Positions 59,245-64,000 of a stretch of DNA of 64,000 nt are shown piece by piece (the first letter of the stretch is position 1; the number at the start of each line of letters is the position of its first letter). The position numbers and the translations under genes are program-made. Origin of the DNA: Tanypteryx hageni (lineage: Eukaryota > Arthropoda > Insecta > Odonata > Petaluridae); the NCBI GenBank assembly GCA_028673005.1, contig CM054116.1:132595547-132659546 (forward strand), written 5' to 3'. The notes below the pieces were generated by a model. It searched no databases and was not told the origin of the DNA. It saw only the letters and a program-made list of their open reading frames with translations.

Positions 59245-61984
59245 CAGTGGCGGCTCGTAGCTAAAATTAGTGGGGGGGCTGCTCCAGAAAATTTTTAGCC
59301 TTTGTTTTAAAATTGTGTAAAAGGAAAAAAACATGTATAAAAAGAAAATTTATTCAGGAACTTGATAAAATCTTAACAAAAAAAACCAAACATTTTTTAC
59401 TTACTTTAACTTAAATTGTTACAGTTCAAGCTTGATTTATTCATTTAAAAATGAAATCCATTCTACTTGTTTTAATTTGCGCAAAATGTTCAATAATTTT
59501 CTCCTTGATCTCTGAATGACAATTGAGGAAATTTTTCTCCATTGAGAGTACTGCAAGCGCATTTAGTCTTTCCGAATTCATAGTGCTTCTTAAAAAAGTT
59601 TTTATTCTTTTCAATGTTGCCTCTGATGTAGTCATGGGAATTGTCAAGAGGATTTTTATCAGTTTCGTAATTTCACTAAAAATATCATCTAGATTATTTT
59701 CCAAGATAAATTTCAGCAGCTCAATTAATTTGCAATATTCATGAATATCAGTCCTACAATAGAAATTTTTAGTTCAGTTTCAATCTTTTCTTTGTCAATC
59801 ATGGGATAAGCTTCAGTGGTCATTCTTAAATCTAGTGAAGCATTTCTTGTTGAACAATTTAGCAGCTACTAAGTGTTTAGTGGAAGAATATCTGTCCATT
59901 ATATCAACACATATATAGTCACACACTTCCTTAGCTTCTGCCATGAGTGTCTTTGAAGGATTCTCACAGTACTTTGAGTTTCTCAATTCTAAAATAGCAG
60001 TTTTGAAATTTGTTATATATTCATTAACTTTAAAAACACTAATTTCTCGAGATTGCATTTGGTTGTAAATTATTTCAACATGAGGCATAATCTGATGAAA
60101 AAGCTCTAACCAAAACTTGAAATTATCATCATTCAGGTATTTTAAAATTCCTGTTGCTTCTGCAATGGTTTGATCTGCATTTGATGTTGACTGAATTTCA
60201 GTAAGGCAGTTTTTTAAAGGTTGCAAATTTTCATGAACTCTGTTTATGGTCCGTATGTTGAAATTCCACCTTGTAGAGGATGGACGTGGAATGCTGACGT
60301 CCATATGTTTCTTGAGAATGGACACACGTTGTGGTGATCTTGAGAAGAATGTTGGAATAGACAGAATGTTAGAGAAAAATATTCTTGCGTTTCGTGTAAT
60401 ACTTGCTGCATTTCTCATTATTAAATTAAGTTGATGTGCATAACAGTGAATGAAATGTGCATTACTATAAACTAGTTTTATTTTTGCTTGAACTCCTGCT
60501 TTTTTGCCTTTCATGACATTTGCACCATCAAATGTCTGAGCTATCAGTTTTTGTCCATTTCCTTGAAGGATTATGTCCAATTGTTCTAAAATACGTTTTG
60601 ATATGCCATCTGCAGTTTGATTTTCTGGAATAAAGAATCCCCAAAAACGCTCAAATATGTCTTCATTCAATACGTACCGTAGAACAATGTCCATTTGAGT
60701 GTGTTCCGAAACATCTGTTGTGTCATCAGCCATGACAGCAACAAAGGAAGCTTTTCTAATTTCCGTTCTTATCTCCTCATGGTATATTTGTAGCAGGCAG
60801 TCAAGTATCTCATTCTGAATGGTCTTAGAAACACCTTTGAAGACTGCACTGGTTTCTAAGTGATTCTTCAAATCTGAATCTAATTTAGATGCAAAATTTA
60901 CTAATCCTCTAAATACTCCTGGATTTACTGAATCGTCTTTTTCATCATGTCCACGTAAGGGAGTTTCAAAGTTTCCACAAAAGTAAATGCAGTCTATTAT
61001 TTTGGACAAAATTTCACGGTTCTTTTTAACTTTTATATTATGCTCATTGATTGAAAGTCTGTATGCCTCACTAAGTTTCTCCTTAATACTTAAGTTCCTA
61101 AAAGTGACAGTGAAACAACATTATCAACGTGCTTCTTTGACTTCTCATGCTTTTCAGTTTTTTCTTTTATTTTGTTTATATTTCTAAAACCATCTTTTCT
61201 CCACGGTACATCACCTCCAAACAGCAAACACGGGAAGCAAAACAGTGCATTTTTTACTTCACAGCCGCAAAGCCAACTTTTCCGTTGGTACCATTCAGAA
61301 TTAAAGCTACGAATATATTTCTTGTTGTTGCTTTTGCCTGGCTGAGATATTAGAATATCAGGTGTTGAACGACCTATTTTCTTAACTGTAACTTTCTCAT
61401 GGAGAGATAGCTGTGAAAACTTAAGCTGTTGAAGATCACTTACAGTCACAGAACTTATTTCTTGGGGATGCAAGGCCATGGTTAAAGTTTTCTGTTAAAT
61501 AAAAGAACCGAAAAAATGAATCAAATAGAATAGCTGGAAGCAGAATAATAATCTAATTCTACACTTTATCACATTCAAGAATATGGTACACGGTTTTTAA
61601 GCACAACACACGCTAAGTAAAAAAAACTTCCTTCCACCATCACGCCAGAGCCGGCACTGCGAGAGCAACAGTGCTCTCTCTTCCTGGCAGTCCCGCCTTC
61701 CTCCCCACCCCCCCCCTCCTATGTGCGCATACGCACAACAGTCAAACACCACGTCGCTGGCACTGTGAACCGCACAGTTCCATACAAAGATTTTTGTATC
61801 TTTTTCATAAACTGGGGGATGGCTACTGAAGTACTGACATTAAGCTTAAGGAATATATATTGTACTACAAAAATAAAGAAAGAATTAAAGAAAAAAGGAC
61901 TCATTATATTAAATGTTATCGATAATATCAAGTGGATATAGGGGGTGCTGCAGTTCCGCAGTGCCTAACCACGAGCCGCCACTG
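59245..61984 (-). mobile_element. Inner hAT element, 2.74 kb, with TIRs and perfect TSD
   Basis: Termini cagtggcggctcgtag and ...cacgagccgccactg are inverted repeats. The flanking octamers gaaccaac (59237-59244 and 61985-61992) are identical. The interior carries nearly a full-length transposase on the minus strand. The intact target duplication within the outer transposase fixes the order of insertion: the outer element came first. Confidence 0.93.
59441..61479 (-). pseudogene. Inner hAT transposase (ZMYM1-like, DUF4371 type), two frameshifts
   Basis: From its ATG at 61479 the minus strand encodes a TTF-type zinc-binding region (WYQRKSWLCGCEVKNALFCF, PCLLFGG), then LSEAYRLSINEHN. The catalytic domain follows: FVAVMADDTTDVSEHTQ, QTFDGANVMKGKKAGVQ, HFIHCYAHQLNLIM and PSSTRWNFN. 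The C-terminal dimerisation region is TKLIKILLTIPMTTSEATLKR. Frame changes occur near 61095 and 59760; otherwise it is open for about 670 codons. The usual ERSFS residues of the dimerisation motif are missing between SEA and TLKR, a small in-frame deletion. It resembles the zinc finger MYM-type 1-like transposases of many animals. Recent but inactive. Confidence 0.85.
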
Positions 61985-61992
61985 GAACCAAC

Positions 61993-62395
61993 ACATTGCC
62001 TAATGTCATTGAATCATCAATTATAACTGAAATTTTCCTTTCCTCGGCAATTAATTTCGACGTAAGCTTCTTTTTTAGTTCTGACGCAATATGTTTTATT
62101 ATTTCAGTAACACTGTAACGAGAATGAAGAGTTATTCCTACATCGAGCTCATTCCTTATCTGTAACCGAATCAAATCTTTGTAGCCAGAAAAGGGGCTAG
62201 AGACACCTCGCTCGCTCGTTCGACAACATCTCTTTTTATACAGACGATGTCGCTTCCGAGGGTTCTATAAGAATAAACAAGGTTAGATGCAGGGCTGTCT
62301 GCAGAACTAATGAAAGCGCCAATGACAGCAAAGAATTGCCACGATTTCTTATAGGTGATGCGTATGCATTCAGAAAAACAAGACAGAGTTGACAC
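61993..62395 (-). pseudogene. Outer hAT transposase, N-terminal part
   Basis: The minus strand shows the region before and including the first catalytic block (VGITLHSRYSVTEIIKHIAS, KISVIIDDSMTL with its aspartates). It resumes after the inner element at 59236 with the FLDLISLND segment. A frameshift lies near 62171. Confidence 0.65.
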
Positions 62396-63216
62396 ACAGG
62401 TATATACCTACACTTTTCACTTCTACAGCTACCGCTTCACATCAAGGAATTACTGAAACGCACGGAGTTTGCCACCACTCGAACGAAGTCGTTGCAACAG
62501 ACTGGCGGAGAGGTAGAGAAAAATCTTGCGTGAAACAGTAGAAAACCAGATGGTGTGATAGGGCATATACTTTGTATCTTTATGTGGCCATTTTCACGGA
62601 AGACGTTTCTGCCTTTTGGCAGTATGCTGTGAATAATTTGTTTCACACTCTTCTCCAGATGCCACTCCCCTTTCGTGTTTTCCCCTCCCTCCACTACTCT
62701 CGGATCTTTTTCGAAATGAGACCTTGCTCCTTAGACCACCCTTGGACTTCAACACATCTCTCTCAGCATCCTGTTTTTCGGAAAATGATGCGCATTTTCT
62801 TTAATTGATAATATCCTGGGATTTTTTGATATTCAAATATTTAATACATATTAAGCGGGAATCAAACGGGAACAGCCGCAAAACAATACTTTTGTCTTGA
62901 ATAGAAGCAAAGTTGAACCATAAATATATTAGGAACCGGAACTGGTATGTATTTTGTCTGAGTAGCATAGAGGAAAGGAGGATTTTCCCTGTACTCACAA
63001 TTCACTTGCTGGTTTTAGAACCGATTTTCAAATCTCCGACCTCGACTTGGGTTTTCCCCGCTCTACCCACTGCTTTTATGTCATCCCGTGCTTTTCTCCC
63101 AAATACTCGCATTTTCCTCCCCTTGAGATCTTTAACCTGTAATCGTAGTAGAACGCGACGGATAGGCACCTTCATCTTTATTTTCACCACCGTCACCGCC
63201 GCCTCCATATCAAACA
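62396..63216. other. Region before the terminal exons
   Basis: No certain gene. A consensus-like donor (caaaca|gtaagt) at 63216/63217 on the + strand could end an upstream exon. The frame that would join 63297 reads SSLFSPPSPPPPYQT, proline-rich, back to a stop. An 87-codon ORF lies antisense (63002-63265, from a Met-Glu-Ala-Ala start). Which strand is coding cannot be decided by eye. Confidence 0.3.
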
Positions 63217-63296
63217 GTAAGTTATATTTTCTTTTTTTATTAATAAACGTTTTTAAAATCGTCATTACCTAAAACATTTTTTTAATCGCCTTGTAG

Positions 63297-63681
63297 AAAG
63301 CGTTTGATGATCTTATTTGCCGCGAAGAAATGCCGCCAGTTGGAGAAGATGAGCGGCGACGTCCAATTGGACCGTCTAGAAAAAATATATTTCTAAATAA
63401 CGATATAAGCGTCTTTGAACGCTTTGATCTCCCGGTAAAAACGATTTTTAAAACGTTTTTCATTTATCAACCCTCCAAATATTATTATTAAAAAATAATA
63501 ATATTTACCTCTTTTTTTTCAACTTATTTTCTAGATGTTGTCGTTAAAAGAAAAAATTAACACGTTGAAAGAAGAGCCAACGTTTGTTAAAATCCAATAT
63601 TTGGCTGAGGGTGGATCATACCCTATTAGCCAATTTTCCAGAATGACCACCAGCAATCCTGGCCCTCATTACATCTCCTGA
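63297..63681 (+). CDS. Last two exons of an unrecognised gene
   Basis: Exon 63297-63434 follows an acceptor (cgccttgtag) and gives 46 codons: KAFDDLICREEMPPVGEDER, then RRPIGPSRKNIFLNNDISVF, then ERFDLP. It ends at a gtaaaa donor. Exon 63535-63681 follows a strong pyrimidine tract (cttttttttcaacttattttctag) and gives MLSLKEKINTLKEEPTFVKI, then QYLAEGGSYPISQFSRMTTS, then a stop. Both are phase 0, and the short intron has good signals. The peptide reads like real soluble protein sequence. I do not recognise the family, and the 5' exons are uncertain. Confidence 0.5.
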
Positions 63682-64000
63682 GGGGTGGAAAAAGAAATTT
63701 TCCTTCCCTAGAGGTATTTAATAATCACAGAAGAGGAGATGACAGAATATAATAATGGACCAAGCGAACCTCTTTATTTAATCAAGAAAAATGGCACACT
63801 CGTAATTGTATGAGTATAAAATAAAAAATGTAAAAAAAATATATTTTTTTATTAAAACCTGTAAAAAAAGCACTCCCCATTGTGGATGCGCCATAAATCC
63901 AGAAATAATCCTTATTGCGGGCGCCCGTCAAAGTTGAAGCGTACTGAACGACGGGAATTACTGTCTTCCTGGGAGATCCTCCGACGATTGTCAATTTTTT
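63682..64000. other. 3' flank of the terminal exon
   Basis: Probable 3' UTR and flank. AATAAA-like strings occur near 63820 (aaaataaaaaatg). An antisense ORF (63782-63994) has no recognised product. Confidence 0.4.

Larger units (their letters stand above)
57246..62395 (-). mobile_element. Outer hAT element (KIAA1586-like transposase) split by another hAT
   Basis: Coding pieces lie on both sides of the inner element. 62395-61993 contains IRNELDVGITLHSRYSVTEI and EERKISVIIDDSMTL. 59236-57946 contains MFLDLISLNDQCADTITNEL, ETSVCFASDG-type sequence (TLVCFASDGTSVLG), WRCLNHRLELAAND, and a C-terminal SSSECERRFSAMNLI dimerisation motif. Order and motifs fit KIAA1586-like hAT transposases. There are several frameshifts. 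A cagggg-type terminus at 57245 is a candidate left end; no partner was found on the right, so boundaries are approximate. Confidence 0.68.

Noticed and set aside
63002..63265. 87-codon minus-strand ORF near the right end
   Set aside because: It reads plausibly but has no recognised domain, and it overlaps a + strand splice donor. Kept only as an open question in the regional note.
1..64000. CRISPR arrays, rRNA or tRNA genes, bacterial operons
   Set aside because: The tRNA-like B boxes belong to SINEs. The only long-period direct repeats are the 20-kb array and minisatellites. Spliced exons and transposon types show a eukaryotic genome.

Overview
The window looks like a piece of a large, AT-rich, transposon-filled arthropod (probably insect) nuclear genome. 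The signs are spliced genes with GT-AG introns, tRNA-derived SINEs, a Penelope-like retroelement, LINE fragments, and several hAT and Tigger DNA transposons. There is no operon structure, no prokaryotic gene, and no rRNA or tRNA gene. The species cannot be named from the sequence.

Positions 1-48230 are a direct tandem segmental duplication with a period of about 20.36 kb. A partial unit (1-7500) is followed by two complete units (7501-27860 and 27861-48230). The last unit breaks off into unrelated flank after 48230. Copies are nearly identical but carry scattered SNPs and small indels. Each complete unit holds a whole five-exon gene on the + strand, 17659-27131 (copy A) and 38009-47503 (copy B). 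The last two exons of an earlier copy are at 1577-6771. The exons join in phase into a predicted 177-residue single-pass membrane protein that I do not recognise. An RFX X-box-like site lies about 60 bp before its start codon, hinting at ciliary expression. Copy B has a one-base insertion in a G run of its last exon, which changes the C-terminus. Each unit also carries a possible first exon of a second gene (8568-8621 and 28913-28966).

The rest of each unit is introns and intergenic DNA with old insertions. Intron 3 holds an internally deleted hAT element with a perfect 8-bp target duplication. Intron 4 holds a SINE, a GC-rich repeat, the 3' end of a LINE, and a hAT-type MITE. The intergenic part holds a Tigger transposase remnant, a LINE endonuclease-domain remnant and a second SINE. 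All are shared between units, so they predate the duplication.

Positions 48231-64000 are single-copy relative to the array and very repeat-rich. In order they hold a hAT terminus, a CT-rich minisatellite, a transposase fragment, and a CpG-rich stretch with a perfect X-box match. Next come a SINE abutting the GC-rich repeat, then an unusual GC-rich satellite studded with A-runs (52480-53615). After these come a Tigger-derived element with a lone DNA-binding-domain ORF, a truncated Penelope-like element, and a hAT nested inside another hAT. Two plausible terminal exons of an unrecognised gene lie at 63297-63681.
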